Origin: Grimontia kaedaensis
GTDB lineage: Bacteria > Pseudomonadota > Gammaproteobacteria > Enterobacterales > Vibrionaceae
Assembly: GCF_023746615.1 (NCBI RefSeq)
Contig: NZ_CP082275.1
Span: forward strand, 1,426,001 to 1,490,000
DNA: 64,000 nt
Reading direction: 5' to 3'
The translations under genes and the position numbers were made by a program. The notes beneath the pieces were generated by a model. The model searched no databases. It was not told where the DNA came from and was given only the letters and a program-made list of their open reading frames with translations. Below are positions 7,987 through 16,405 of the stretch, one piece after another (within the stretch, counting starts at the first letter, position 1; the number at the start of each line of letters is the position of its first letter).

Positions 7987-10266
7987 TTATCTCACCGCCT
8001 GACGGCTTCTGTTGCCGGCAGGGCGTTTCTTTCCACCTTGTGCTGGTTTACCGCCAGCATTTGAATGTGCTTTTGGCTTACCACCTTGTGGCGTTGCTTT
8101 GCCATTGGTTGGTTTTTTGCCTGCTGGTTTGCCGCTACGCTGGTTAGGTTTACGAATATCTGGCTGGTTCGGGTGTTTAGTTGCAAAGCGTTTAGCGCCA
8201 TGACGGCTTGAACCACGGCGTTGTGCGGGTGTCATTTCCGCTTCTGTGCCTTCACGAGGGACCAAACAACCCGGACGGTCGCCAATCAGGTGACGTTTAC
8301 CCATGCTGATCAACGCTTCACGCAGCAGAGGCCAGTTCGCTGGATCGTGGTAACGCAGGAAAGCTTTGTGCAGACGGCGCTGACGCTCTCCTTTCGCTAC
8401 GAACAAATCGTCACGCTTCTTATACTTCACGCGTTTCAGCGGGTTGGCTTCCGAATGGTACATCGCTGTCGCATTACACATAGGTGATGGGTAGAAGTTC
8501 TGTACCTGATCACAACGGAAATCATTTTCTTTGAGCCACAGTGCCAGATTCATCATGTCTTCGTCAGTACAACCTGGGTGAGCCGCGATGAAGTAAGGGA
8601 TGAGATACTGCTTCTTACCCGCTTCTTTCGAGTATTTCTCGAACAGTTCTTTAAAGCGGTCGTAGGCACCCATGCCTGGCTTCATCATCAGATCCAGTGT
8701 GCCTTTCTCTGTGTGCTCAGGTGCGATTTTCAGGTATCCACCCACGTGGTGTGTCACCAACTCTTTCACATACTCTGGTGATTCAATCGCCAGGTCATAA
8801 CGAACACCGGATGCGATAACCACTTTCTTCACGCCTTCAAGCTCACGCGCTTCGCGGTAGAGGTCGATCGTGTGTTTGTGGTCAGTGTCCAGCTTTTCAC
8901 AGATTTTCGGGAACACACAGGAAGGACGACGACAGTTTTTCTCTGCGCGTGGGTCTGAACAGCCCAAGCGGTACATGTTTGCGGTTGGGCCACCCAAGTC
9001 AGAAATCACACCAGTAAAGCCCGGCACTTTTTCTTTAATTTCTTTAATTTCGTTGAGGATGGAATCCTTTGAACGGTTCTGGATGATGCGGCCTTCGTGT
9101 TCGGTAATCGAACAGAAAGAACAACCACCAAAACAACCACGCATGATGTTGACTGAGGTTTTGATCATCTCATACGCGGGGATTTTCGCATCGCCATAGC
9201 TAGGGTGAGGAACACGCGCAAACGGCAGGCCGAATACATAGTCCATTTCTTCTGTTGTCAGAGGAATGGGTGGCGTGTTGACCCAAAGTTCACGCTCACC
9301 GTGCTTTTGCACCAGCGCACGTGCGGAATAAGGGTTGGTTTCCAAATGCATCACGCGGCTTGCATGCGCATACAGAATACGGTCGTTTAGGAGTTTTTCG
9401 TATGAAGGCAGACGAACGAAGCTATTTTCCGCATCATGGCGGGAAGGACGAACCATCACAGGCTTAGGCGCTTCTTCTTTTACGTCGCCCTTGTCAGTCG
9501 CGCAGGCCGTTTCCGTTACATACGGGTTTGGCATCACCATGGCTTTGCCTGGCTTGTCGATGCGTGAACTGTCGATTTCCTTCATGTCTTCCGGCACTTT
9601 TTTCAGCATCACTGCGGTGCCAGGAATACGGGTCATATCTGCGATATTTTCGCCACGAGAAAGGCGGTGCGCCACGTCAACCAGCGCACGCTCGGCGTTA
9701 CCGAACAATAAAATGTCAGCTTTGGCGTCGCACAGTACTGAACGACGAACTTTATCTGACCAGTAATCGTAATGCGCAAGACGACGAAGACTGGCTTCGA
9801 TACCGCCCAATACAATAGGAGTCTCTTTGTACGCTTCTTTACAGCGTTGCGAGTAAACGAGCACGGCACGATCTGGACGCTTACCGCCCGCGTTACCTGC
9901 CGTGTAAGCATCGTCATGACGAGGTTTACGGTCAGCAGTGTAGCGATTAATCATGGAATCCATGTTGCCGGCTGTTATACCGAAGAAGAGGTTAGGCTGG
10001 CCAAGTGCCATAAAGGCTTTTTTATCCTGCCATTCTGGCTGCGAGATAATGCCTACACGGAAGCCTTGCGCTTCAAGTGTACGACCGATAACCGCCATAC
10101 CAAAGCTAGGGTGATCGACATAAGCATCGCCAGTGACAATGATGATGTCACAGCTATCCCAGCCGAGCATGTCCATTTCTTGTCTGCTGGTCGGCAGAAA
10201 AGGAGCAGGACCAAAACACTCAGCCCAGTATTTTGGGTAGTCTCGTATATCTTTGAAAGTTCTCAT
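7987..10266 (-). CDS. ygiQ: YgiQ-family radical SAM protein
   Basis: A protein of 759 residues from the ATG at 10266. It carries an N-terminal domain with CDIIIVTGDAYVDHPSFG, the radical-SAM cluster C-F-G-G-C-S-F-C (CxxxCxxC) in the middle, and a low-complexity Lys/Gly/Pro-rich tail after the last conserved block. The family's substrate is not established. The reading frame continues upstream into the integrase gene, but homologues begin near this ATG, and the upstream codons are shadows of int. The gene now lies 7 bp downstream of the integrase stop, so the prophage has replaced its native upstream region; transcription may come from the prophage arm. Confidence 0.9.
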   Translation of the reverse strand: MRTFKDIRDYPKYWAECFGPAPFLPTSRQEMDMLGWDSCDIIIVTGDAYVDHPSFGMAVIGRTLEAQGFRVGIISQPEWQDKKAFMALGQPNLFFGITAGNMDSMINRYTADRKPRHDDAYTAGNAGGKRPDRAVLVYSQRCKEAYKETPIVLGGIEASLRRLAHYDYWSDKVRRSVLCDAKADILLFGNAERALVDVAHRLSRGENIADMTRIPGTAVMLKKVPEDMKEIDSSRIDKPGKAMVMPNPYVTETACATDKGDVKEEAPKPVMVRPSRHDAENSFVRLPSYEKLLNDRILYAHASRVMHLETNPYSARALVQKHGERELWVNTPPIPLTTEEMDYVFGLPFARVPHPSYGDAKIPAYEMIKTSVNIMRGCFGGCSFCSITEHEGRIIQNRSKDSILNEIKEIKEKVPGFTGVISDLGGPTANMYRLGCSDPRAEKNCRRPSCVFPKICEKLDTDHKHTIDLYREARELEGVKKVVIASGVRYDLAIESPEYVKELVTHHVGGYLKIAPEHTEKGTLDLMMKPGMGAYDRFKELFEKYSKEAGKKQYLIPYFIAAHPGCTDEDMMNLALWLKENDFRCDQVQNFYPSPMCNATAMYHSEANPLKRVKYKKRDDLFVAKGERQRRLHKAFLRYHDPANWPLLREALISMGKRHLIGDRPGCLVPREGTEAEMTPAQRRGSSRHGAKRFATKHPNQPDIRKPNQRSGKPAGKKPTNGKATPQGGKPKAHSNAGGKPAQGGKKRPAGNRSRQAVR

Positions 10267-10276
10267 TTTAATTCTA
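10240..10276. other. probable left attachment junction (attL) at the 5' end of ygiQ
   Basis: The integrase stop (10274) and the ygiQ start (10266) are 7 bp apart. Integrase genes commonly abut their att site, so the host/phage junction should fall in or just beside this interval. The right junction lies outside the window, so the core sequence cannot be read off. Confidence 0.45.
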
Positions 10277-11509
10277 TTTTGCCTTTTTTCGGGGCATGTA
10301 GGGGACACTTTTGCTGAATCTATGGTTGAGCTTTTCGAGCTGTTCAGCGGTGTGTTCTTCCACCCAATCACCATACGTTTGATAAATTTCTTTCGCTGAT
10401 GAATGCCCCATTTGCTTAGCAATAAACGTCGGGTTTGCACCGGCGCTTAACATCCAACATGCGTAGGTATGTCGCGTTTGATAAGGACGGCGATATAGGA
10501 TGCCAGCCCGTCGAACGATCCCGCGCCATTTATCATGAATGGCCGTGTTGAAATAATAGTCTCCAACATCGGGTCGAGTTGCATTAACCTTGGGAGAAAA
10601 CACCGGTCTTATCGTTTGGTTTTCAAACGTGAAGGTGTCTCTTTGGCGAACCCGTATCTTCAACGGCCTGAACATGCACGTGAGCTCTCGCTGACGGATC
10701 AGCGCATCGAGCGCAGGCTGGAGCAGATTGATGATCCGTTCACCGGATGCGGTTTTCGGAACCTTAAATTCGCCTTCCAAAGTGATATTGCGACATATCT
10801 TCACCGTTCCCATCGTCAAATCAACATCGTCCCAAGACAGGGCCATGAGTTCACCGTGGCGAATGCCAGAGTAGACCGCAAAGGTAAACAGGTTGTTATC
10901 CTGTTGGTTTTTGCAGGCATCGATCAATCTGGTGAACTCATCTTGCGACAACGGGTTCGGTATCGTGCGGGGCGATTTTAGTTCCTTGATGCCACGAAGT
11001 ACACGTTGATCACAAAATTCATTCAAAATCGCGTAACCAAATACTGATTTTATCGTGTTCATGTACGTATTCACGGTGCGAGGCTTGCGTGTCTCCATCC
11101 AATACTTTCGAAGTGTAAGGAGATCTTTCTGTCTGAGCTCACTCACCCGGTTATCTTCTCCGAGTATGACGAGCGCGGCACTGAGGCGACTGATGTAGTT
11201 TTTTAGGGTAGCCGGGGTCGTGTCAGCACTTTTGAGCTCTAACCATTGTTGGAAGAGTTGCCGGACGGTGAGGGTCTTGGTGGTGGTATCGAGGATCGCA
11301 CGTTTGGAAGCGGGAAACTGCTCGGCGTAGTTAAAGGTACCATTGCGAATAGCGTGACAAATCGCCGCTCGCTTTTCACCAGCTAGCTTTATGTTCTTGG
11401 GCGTATCGGGGCAGCCCAACGATTCGCGGCAACGTTCGCCCCGGTACATAAACCAGATACGAACCTTGCCGCTGTGGACTTCTACGCCAGTGGGATAAGG
11501 CTTTTTCAC
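10274..11509 (-). CDS. int: phage tyrosine recombinase (integrase)
   Basis: A 411-residue lambda-type integrase. It has an N-terminal arm-binding domain (residues about 1-60), a SAM-like core-binding domain (about 80-170) and a catalytic domain with Arg in SGIRHGEL, Arg346-His347 in TRHTYA, Gly-His at 368-369 (MGHSSA) and the nucleophile Tyr379 (TYGDW). The first His of the usual HxxR box is replaced by Tyr/Gln, as in several phage integrases. It integrates and, with the Xis-like protein, excises the prophage. It is not an integron integrase: no IntI-specific insertion is visible before the HxxR region. It ends right at ygiQ. Confidence 0.93.
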   Translation of the reverse strand: MKKPYPTGVEVHSGKVRIWFMYRGERCRESLGCPDTPKNIKLAGEKRAAICHAIRNGTFNYAEQFPASKRAILDTTTKTLTVRQLFQQWLELKSADTTPATLKNYISRLSAALVILGEDNRVSELRQKDLLTLRKYWMETRKPRTVNTYMNTIKSVFGYAILNEFCDQRVLRGIKELKSPRTIPNPLSQDEFTRLIDACKNQQDNNLFTFAVYSGIRHGELMALSWDDVDLTMGTVKICRNITLEGEFKVPKTASGERIINLLQPALDALIRQRELTCMFRPLKIRVRQRDTFTFENQTIRPVFSPKVNATRPDVGDYYFNTAIHDKWRGIVRRAGILYRRPYQTRHTYACWMLSAGANPTFIAKQMGHSSAKEIYQTYGDWVEEHTAEQLEKLNHRFSKSVPYMPRKKAK

Positions 11510-11518
11510 GTTTCCCTC

Positions 11519-11782
11519 TTACTGCGGATGGCTCTCAATCCATTTTTCAATCTCCGCAAGGTTGTAGACCACTTTGGCTTTGGTTGCGGAGACCTGTCCG
11601 GTCGTAGACACCTTGCGATAGTGTATCCCCTGGAGCCAGACCTTTCTGCGATAGCTTTCCAAGGCAGTGTTCGTGAGCGAGTAGGTTGCACAGATGATGT
11701 CTTCACCGACCCATCGTGTTTTAGGAAGGGCAATGACAATCTCTGAGCGGGGTTCGTCTCGGGTTTGGAGGAGTGCAGTCAT
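11519..11782 (-). CDS. xis: excisionase-like DNA-binding protein
   Basis: 87 residues, immediately upstream of int in the same direction. The core WLQGIHYRKVSTTG followed by Y-N-L-x-E-I-E-K-W-I is the pattern of small winged-helix phage excisionases (DUF1233-like): a recognition helix, an aromatic wing and a closing tryptophan helix. Such proteins bend att DNA and direct integrase toward excision. Its start overlaps the stop of the upstream gene by 4 bp (ATGA), showing translational coupling. The family name is tentative; position and fold pattern support the role. Confidence 0.65.
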   Translation of the reverse strand: MTALLQTRDEPRSEIVIALPKTRWVGEDIICATYSLTNTALESYRRKVWLQGIHYRKVSTTGQVSATKAKVVYNLAEIEKWIESHPQ

Positions 11783-12162
11783 GTGTGATTACCTCTGATC
11801 AGCGCTTCGAGGCGTTGTTTGCCTTGAAGGTTGTAGTGAAACGTTTCGACTTGCTTATGTGAGTGGGACGCTTGGTCTAAGCGCCACTCTCCGTACCGAG
11901 ATGATTTGAGTCCATGCAGGTTGGCGGTTCTTCCGACCTTTTGTGCAGACACACCTAGCACCTTAGCTATCTCTGTGGCGGTGTAATGCTTGTCGGTCGT
12001 CGGCACGTTACAGAGTGTTCTCACTAATGTGCTGACGGCATTGCCCGATAAGCGGCAGGCATTGAGAAGGCGCATCGCCTCATCAATCGCACAGGCTTCG
12101 CAATACGCGTGAGTGTTTATTTGAACCACCATGTCGTGCTTTCCACATTGAGTACATTGCAT
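11779..12162 (-). CDS. phage zinc-ribbon / HTH protein, function unknown
   Basis: 127 residues. The N-terminus has CTQC and CEAC, a four-Cys zinc ribbon (residues about 3-23). The middle holds a helix-turn-helix pattern TATEIAKVLGVSAQKVGRTA, followed by a basic C-terminal part. Similar HTH proteins occur in leftward early operons as regulators or antirepressors. It overlaps the excisionase-like gene by 4 bp. No family is recognised with certainty. Confidence 0.55.
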   Translation of the reverse strand: MQCTQCGKHDMVVQINTHAYCEACAIDEAMRLLNACRLSGNAVSTLVRTLCNVPTTDKHYTATEIAKVLGVSAQKVGRTANLHGLKSSRYGEWRLDQASHSHKQVETFHYNLQGKQRLEALIRGNHT

Positions 12163-12221
12163 GGGCAGCTACCTCCTTGATAGAAAGTAGCGCTCCGGTA
12201 CGCGCTTTAGAAGGGGCTCAA

Positions 12222-13214
12222 TTACGCGGCTATCTTTGAGGCGCAGTCGTAACCATCCCAACTATCAACACCCGCCGCTTCCAAGGCTGAAAGCAGCGCA
12301 TCACGTGCTAATAGGTGTTCGTATTCTTTAAGAGGAATCTCCACCATTTCTAGCGGCGCTTCTATGATGTCTTCTTGAGGGGCACTGCCTGCGAGCGCTT
12401 CTTTTTGCTCTGCCAGAAGATCCAGTTGCCTAATCGCATCCGATTTCGCTGATACCGCTTCTTTAAAACGCTCGCCATAAAACACCTCATCGAGTTCGAG
12501 TTGAACAAGGGTTTCCCGACGTGCGCGCACTGCTTGGACGTTTTCTTCCAGCGCATGCATGGCTGTCAGGCGAATTTCATTAATGCTGTTTGTCACGGCT
12601 TGCTCATGAAGCGCTTGCCTCTGGGTTTCGGCTTCCACGCATTTGACGATGGCGTCATTGATATTTTTGACGGCATGTTCTTTGGCGGTGAGGGCATCAC
12701 CGGTGAACTCCGCGAAGTCATCCTGACTGATGGTCATCATGTCCAAGGCTTCTGCCATGTCATTGAGCTCGGTAAGCGACTCATGCCCCTGTGTTTCGCC
12801 TAGACGTTTGATGTTCTCAATGCGGGAAAGGATTTCGCTCTGGCGTGCTTCTTCCCGCTCGTTTTGTATAGCCTGCCATTCATCGCGGGGTTTGAGGACA
12901 GCACTTCGAATTCCTGAAAACTGCTCTTCCACATGCTTTTTGGTGGCCTTCACCGCTTTGACCTGCGATTCCGCATCCACCAAGGCGTTATCAATGACCT
13001 TCACCACGGCGGTTTTACTTTCACTGACTTTGCGAGCCAACGAACCAATGCGCTCACGGCCTTTGCGGGTTTCCACATCCGGGACTTCACTTAACGCTTC
13101 ATTGCGTACCGCTTCGATGACCTTTTCCACACTGTGTTTGCTTTGAAAGGCTTCAAAGGCATTTTCAGGGGAAAGGGCGAGCACTTGGTCGAGAGAGGTG
13201 AGGGAGTTTTCCAT
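12222..13214 (-). CDS. coiled-coil phage protein next to the recombinase (DUF1351-like, tentative)
   Basis: 330 residues, rich in Glu, Lys and Ala with long heptad-like stretches (about residues 60-250), so probably largely coiled coil and cytoplasmic. Proteins of this kind often sit beside single-strand annealing proteins in phage recombination modules and are labelled DUF1351; I use that label only tentatively. It directly follows the Rad52-like gene (5 bp gap), which suggests a joint role in recombination or DNA end processing. Confidence 0.55.
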   Translation of the reverse strand: MENSLTSLDQVLALSPENAFEAFQSKHSVEKVIEAVRNEALSEVPDVETRKGRERIGSLARKVSESKTAVVKVIDNALVDAESQVKAVKATKKHVEEQFSGIRSAVLKPRDEWQAIQNEREEARQSEILSRIENIKRLGETQGHESLTELNDMAEALDMMTISQDDFAEFTGDALTAKEHAVKNINDAIVKCVEAETQRQALHEQAVTNSINEIRLTAMHALEENVQAVRARRETLVQLELDEVFYGERFKEAVSAKSDAIRQLDLLAEQKEALAGSAPQEDIIEAPLEMVEIPLKEYEHLLARDALLSALEAAGVDSWDGYDCASKIAA

Positions 13215-13219
13215 GGTCT

Positions 13220-14161
13220 CTATCCTTCTTTGCTGGTCAGTACGTCACGTCTTTTGGTGTACTCAGACTTGAGGTACTCGATTGAGGACGCAGGTGACAC
13301 GCCCAACTTGTCCGCTGAATTCGCCAGAATGCCGCAGTGCTTTTTATAGGCGTTGTCCAGCGTGGTCATGCTTGGCATGCCGTGAATGATGCGAGCGTAT
13401 TCTTGGGCTTGTTGCTCCAGCTCGCCGAGGTGTTGCTGTTTGAACTGGTCGCTCTTGGCATCCAGCTCTTTCATCTTTAATTGGCGCAGTTGTTGAAGCG
13501 TTTCCCGCGCCTCGGTGTCTTGGGCAGATTTGATGGCTTTAATCGCCTGACCGAGTGCGGAGGAGAGGGCTTCTTTGGTTTCTGCTGCTTTTACTGCTTC
13601 AAAGTATTCGGTGAAGTCGATTTGGGGGAGCGCCCAAGCGGGGAGGGGCGGAAACGCCCAATCGATGTATTTGTCAGGGCCGCCTCTGGTTTTGACGACA
13701 TGGACATTGCCGTAATGCTTGTCGCGCATGCCGATACACTGACGACACTCTGCAAATACGGTGTCCATCTGATACAAATAACGACCCACACCCCATTGGA
13801 CGGCGCAACGCTTCATGGCAGAGGAACGGCCACCTTTAATCGCTTCAATGTGAGTGTTCTCGCTCGCGTCCCACTTGGTGACTTTCTTATCACCGAACCA
13901 GACCGAAATCGCGCATTCACACCCAGTGATTTGATTGCCTGACACAATGTCTTTGAACTCGACTTCCCAACCAAACAACCCGAAGACTTCATCAAACCTT
14001 TCTTGAACCGCCCTTGCCGTGATGTAAGGCACCACCATCGCCCAAGGTTTATCGCCTGCAAATCCAGCGCGTTGAATACGCCACTCGATATCGTCAGGCG
14101 AAAACATAGCTTGGAGCTTTTCACGAAGCTCGGACGGAGTGTGGTCTTTTGAGGCAAACAT
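13220..14161 (-). CDS. Rad52/22-family single-strand annealing protein
   Basis: 313 residues. The first 180 resemble the Rad52/22 annealing domain: helix EWRIQRAG, then PYITARAVQERFDEVFGLFGWE, a beta sheet with CAISVWFGDKKVTKWDASENT, and the AIKGGRSSAMKRCAVQWGVGRYLY block that binds DNA in this family. The C-terminal part is a charged helical tail. It anneals complementary single strands during phage recombination, a role played in lambda by Red-beta. It is followed at once by the coiled-coil protein, its probable partner. An exonuclease gene is not visible next to it. Confidence 0.85.
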   Translation of the reverse strand: MFASKDHTPSELREKLQAMFSPDDIEWRIQRAGFAGDKPWAMVVPYITARAVQERFDEVFGLFGWEVEFKDIVSGNQITGCECAISVWFGDKKVTKWDASENTHIEAIKGGRSSAMKRCAVQWGVGRYLYQMDTVFAECRQCIGMRDKHYGNVHVVKTRGGPDKYIDWAFPPLPAWALPQIDFTEYFEAVKAAETKEALSSALGQAIKAIKSAQDTEARETLQQLRQLKMKELDAKSDQFKQQHLGELEQQAQEYARIIHGMPSMTTLDNAYKKHCGILANSADKLGVSPASSIEYLKSEYTKRRDVLTSKEG

Positions 14162-14165
14162 GGGA

Positions 14166-14540
14166 TTAGGCCGCTTTTAGCTCAGCATCGAAGGCTGCAG
14201 TAATGGTCGACATGTTCTGGACAAAGAACCCTTCAAAGGCTTTGTCGATAAAGGCAAGGTGTGTTTCGAGATTGAGGAAGGTGTGAGTACGGGAGTTAGA
14301 TTTTAGAGAACCAGCCAGTGAGACAAGGTGGTCTGCACAGCGTCCTTCCATGAAATCAGCAAAGTAATACGTCGTAAATTGGCTGATGGTGAGTCCTGCA
14401 AACTTATCATGTGCTAAGAGGGCTTGTTTGCCTTCTTCGATGTAGGCGTTAAGCGCTTCGTCTCGTGCGTTTGCCTCATCGATGCGGTTTGATTCTCGTG
14501 CTATCGCATTGTTCAAGTAGCTATCAGAGTGGGTGTTCAT
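14166..14540 (-). CDS. phage early leftward protein, unknown
   Basis: 124 residues, first gene of the leftward early operon, 4 bp upstream of the Rad52-like gene. Mainly helical and acidic, no Cys-based metal site, no membrane segment. It starts at ATG 14540 with a GGAG-type RBS. A role in early phage growth or recombination is inferred from position only. Confidence 0.55.
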   Translation of the reverse strand: MNTHSDSYLNNAIARESNRIDEANARDEALNAYIEEGKQALLAHDKFAGLTISQFTTYYFADFMEGRCADHLVSLAGSLKSNSRTHTFLNLETHLAFIDKAFEGFFVQNMSTITAAFDAELKAA

Positions 14541-14599
14541 GACAATCTCCTTGTTTAGGTAAGCGTTCTAGACGCTCCATTCCGCAATGGACGATAGTC

Positions 14600-14645
14600 A
14601 GTGTAGGTTTTGTTTCTTTTTGTTGTCAAATAAATTACGCAATAA
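14600..14645 (-). promoter_or_regulatory. candidate leftward early promoter pL with repressor half-site
   Basis: Read on the minus strand: TTGACA (14629-14624), 18 bp, TACACT (14605-14600), a good sigma70 match, about 60 bp upstream of the 14540 start. Just upstream lies TTACGCAATAA (14635-14645), which matches half of the palindrome at the cI/cro boundary, so CI/Cro control is likely. Confidence 0.55.
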
Positions 14646-14693
14646 AAATTACAATATTGATGAGGGTGAGTTGATAGTTTCTAGCGAGGAGAC

Positions 14694-14718
14694 AAAAAAA
14701 GCCCGTTGATACGGGCTG
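14694..14718 (-). terminator. intrinsic terminator after cI
   Basis: On the minus strand AGCCCGT-ATCA-ACGGGCTTTTTTTG: a 7-bp GC-rich stem and T-tract, 18 bp after the repressor stop. Confidence 0.8.
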
Positions 14719-14735
14719 TTAGGTCGGGATTCTAC

Positions 14736-15407
14736 TCAAAGCGGTTTTACATGAGCTACAACCGAGCCGATGATTTTACAGTGTTGGGATGCATTGACGT
14801 ACTTTAGTTCAGGAGGGTAGCTAGGGTTGAGAGCTGTTAGAAATAGGCTTCCGTCGATGCTCTGAACTTGCTTGAAAGTGATATCACTAGCACTGTCAAA
14901 TTTTGCGACTACGAGTTTTCCATGAAGAGGTTCAAGTGAATCGGGATCCACAAAAATCAGATCACCTTCTTCAAATCGGGGTGTCATGGAATCCCCCCTT
15001 ACTTTAGTCACAAAAGTGCTTTTTCCACATACAGAAGGACACGCGATATATTCAAAATCATCTGAAGATACGCGGCCAGTATCAGCGAAATTATTGGCTT
15101 GCTCCCATGTTAGAAGAGGGCAAACTGTTATACCGTCGGTCTCTTGGCTGTTTGTAAATCCATCGCCTGCAACAAATTCAATGGGGCCTTTTCCTAAAAC
15201 CAACCAATTCGCATTGCACTTTAGAAAATCTACAAGTGCTAATAGGACGACGTCTTTAACACTATTTTGAATTCCCAATTCTACGTTGGACAACGATACA
15301 CGACTGAACTTCATGCTAGGCACTCGCTTAGATACCATAGACGCAAGTTCTTCTTGAGTAAGGCCTAGCTGGTTTCTTCTTTCTTTAATTCGATCGCCGA
15401 GAGTCAT
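14736..15407 (-). CDS. cI: CI-type phage repressor (HTH plus S24 peptidase)
   Basis: 223 residues from ATG 15407. The N-terminus is an HTH_XRE domain (MTLGDRIKERRNQLGLTQEEL). The C-terminal LexA-like domain has the catalytic Ser in VRGDSMTPRFEEGDLIFVD and the Lys in HGKLVVAKFD. It keeps the prophage silent and is expected to self-cleave after RecA activation, so induction should be SOS-dependent. An in-frame ATG at 15443 would add 12 residues; I prefer 15407 because homologues start with GxRIKERR. Divergent from cro, with a palindromic operator between. Confidence 0.9.
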   Translation of the reverse strand: MTLGDRIKERRNQLGLTQEELASMVSKRVPSMKFSRVSLSNVELGIQNSVKDVVLLALVDFLKCNANWLVLGKGPIEFVAGDGFTNSQETDGITVCPLLTWEQANNFADTGRVSSDDFEYIACPSVCGKSTFVTKVRGDSMTPRFEEGDLIFVDPDSLEPLHGKLVVAKFDSASDITFKQVQSIDGSLFLTALNPSYPPELKYVNASQHCKIIGSVVAHVKPL

Positions 15408-15463
15408 GATTTCTTCTTCAGTGAAACTTTTCTTACCTATCATGGCATGAGTAAATAATATAT

Positions 15464-15496
15464 TTATTGCGCAATAAAACTTGCATTCATGATATT
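15464..15496 (+). promoter_or_regulatory. cI/cro operator palindrome and candidate pR
   Basis: TTATTGCGCAATAA (15464-15477) is a perfect 14-bp palindrome in the cI/cro gap. A possible pR uses TTGCGC (15468-15473) inside it, a 17-bp spacer and GATATT (15491-15496), so a bound repressor would cover the -35 box. The operator is convincing; the exact promoter is less sure. Confidence 0.55.
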
Positions 15497-15526
15497 TGCT
15501 TCCTAGTATTTTCGCTGGAGGTGCCC

Positions 15527-15814
15527 ATGAACGATGAACTATACGATTTACTGCTCGCTCACTTTGGCACGCAACAAAGTATCGCGAACACTTTCGGTGT
15601 TTCTCGTCCCGCTGTTGCTGGGTGGAAATATCATGTTCCGGAGCGCGTCGCTCTTCTCTGTCACCTTTCCCAAAACATCTCCTACACCTATGACCCTAGC
15701 CACTTTCAGCGGGATAAGAAGGCCCTGAAATTGAACTGCGTGAAACCCACGGCCTTACCGCAGGATTCTGAGGTAACTACTAATGACCAACATGTTCATT
15801 CAGAAGCGGCTTGA
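15527..15814 (+). CDS. cro: Cro-like repressor
   Basis: 95 residues from ATG 15527, which has a strong RBS (GGAGGT). The first 60 residues are a compact HTH: LLAHFGTQQSIANTFGVSRPAVAGWK, the pattern of Cro/YdaS-type proteins in which the second helix pair reads the operator. Divergent from cI and first gene of the rightward operon, as expected for the switch protein favouring lytic growth. The longer frame from 15467 covers the operator and lacks an RBS, so it was not used. Confidence 0.8.
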   Translation: MNDELYDLLLAHFGTQQSIANTFGVSRPAVAGWKYHVPERVALLCHLSQNISYTYDPSHFQRDKKALKLNCVKPTALPQDSEVTTNDQHVHSEAA

Positions 15815-16175
15815 ACGCCTCAAAGAAAACCGATTAGCAGGAAAGCCAGGACTGTCGATAGACCAAGTGAGAGATACTCAAATGAAGCTTCGCTTTAACA
15901 AGTATGAATCTCAATTTATCGAGCTCGTTTCCAAGCAACTTGATCACCCCAAGGCTCTTATTTCCAACGTTTTACTGATTGAAGCAATCATCGAACTGGT
16001 CGCCACTGACAAGGACCTGTGTGAACAGGTAATGGCTGAATGGTACGCCCAATCAAAACCTAGCCTCGATTTTTTCTCAGAAATCCGAATACGCGCTCGT
16101 CGACTCGAAGATCCAATCGAAGCCGAGTTCAGCGAGGTTTCGTCCTCGGTTTCGCAAGCACTGGAGCACAAATAG
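15783..16175 (+). CDS. early rightward protein at the cII position
   Basis: 130 residues, overlapping the cro end by 32 bp in another frame. The middle (KLRFNKYESQFIELVSKQL, then helical LISNVLLIEAIIELV) could be a ribbon-helix-helix or small helical DNA-binding fold. It sits where lambdoid phages carry cII, but it shows no clear CII-type HTH. A regulatory role is inference from place. Confidence 0.5.
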   Translation: MTNMFIQKRLERLKENRLAGKPGLSIDQVRDTQMKLRFNKYESQFIELVSKQLDHPKALISNVLLIEAIIELVATDKDLCEQVMAEWYAQSKPSLDFFSEIRIRARRLEDPIEAEFSEVSSSVSQALEHK

Positions 16176-16186
16176 GGGGCAAGCAA

Positions 16187-16405
16187 GTGAATCCTCTTTG
16201 GGCCAAGTTACTGCGGGGTGAATGCTCCGCAGAAGAACTTCAAGCAAGTAGCGATTTCTGTGAGTTAGTGATTCAAAAAATTGCTGAACGGAGAGGGCTT
16301 CGTCCTGACCAAGTGAGGTGCTCGCTAAAGCTTGAAGCAATGGGAGACCCTGAAATTTTGGGGCCTGTGGATACATACAGACCAGAACATCACGGACTGC
16401 ACTAA
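16187..16405 (+). CDS. small early phage protein
   Basis: 72 residues with a GTG start behind a GGGGGC site; its stop overlaps the ATG of the replication gene by one base, so the two are probably translationally coupled. Acidic, helical, no recognised domain. Confidence 0.5.
   Translation: MNPLWAKLLRGECSAEELQASSDFCELVIQKIAERRGLRPDQVRCSLKLEAMGDPEILGPVDTYRPEHHGLH

Noticed and set aside
10274..11509. Phage integrase considered as the integron integrase for the cassette block
   Set aside because: It has a phage arm-binding N-terminus and no visible IntI-specific insertion, lies in the prophage early arm and abuts the probable att site.
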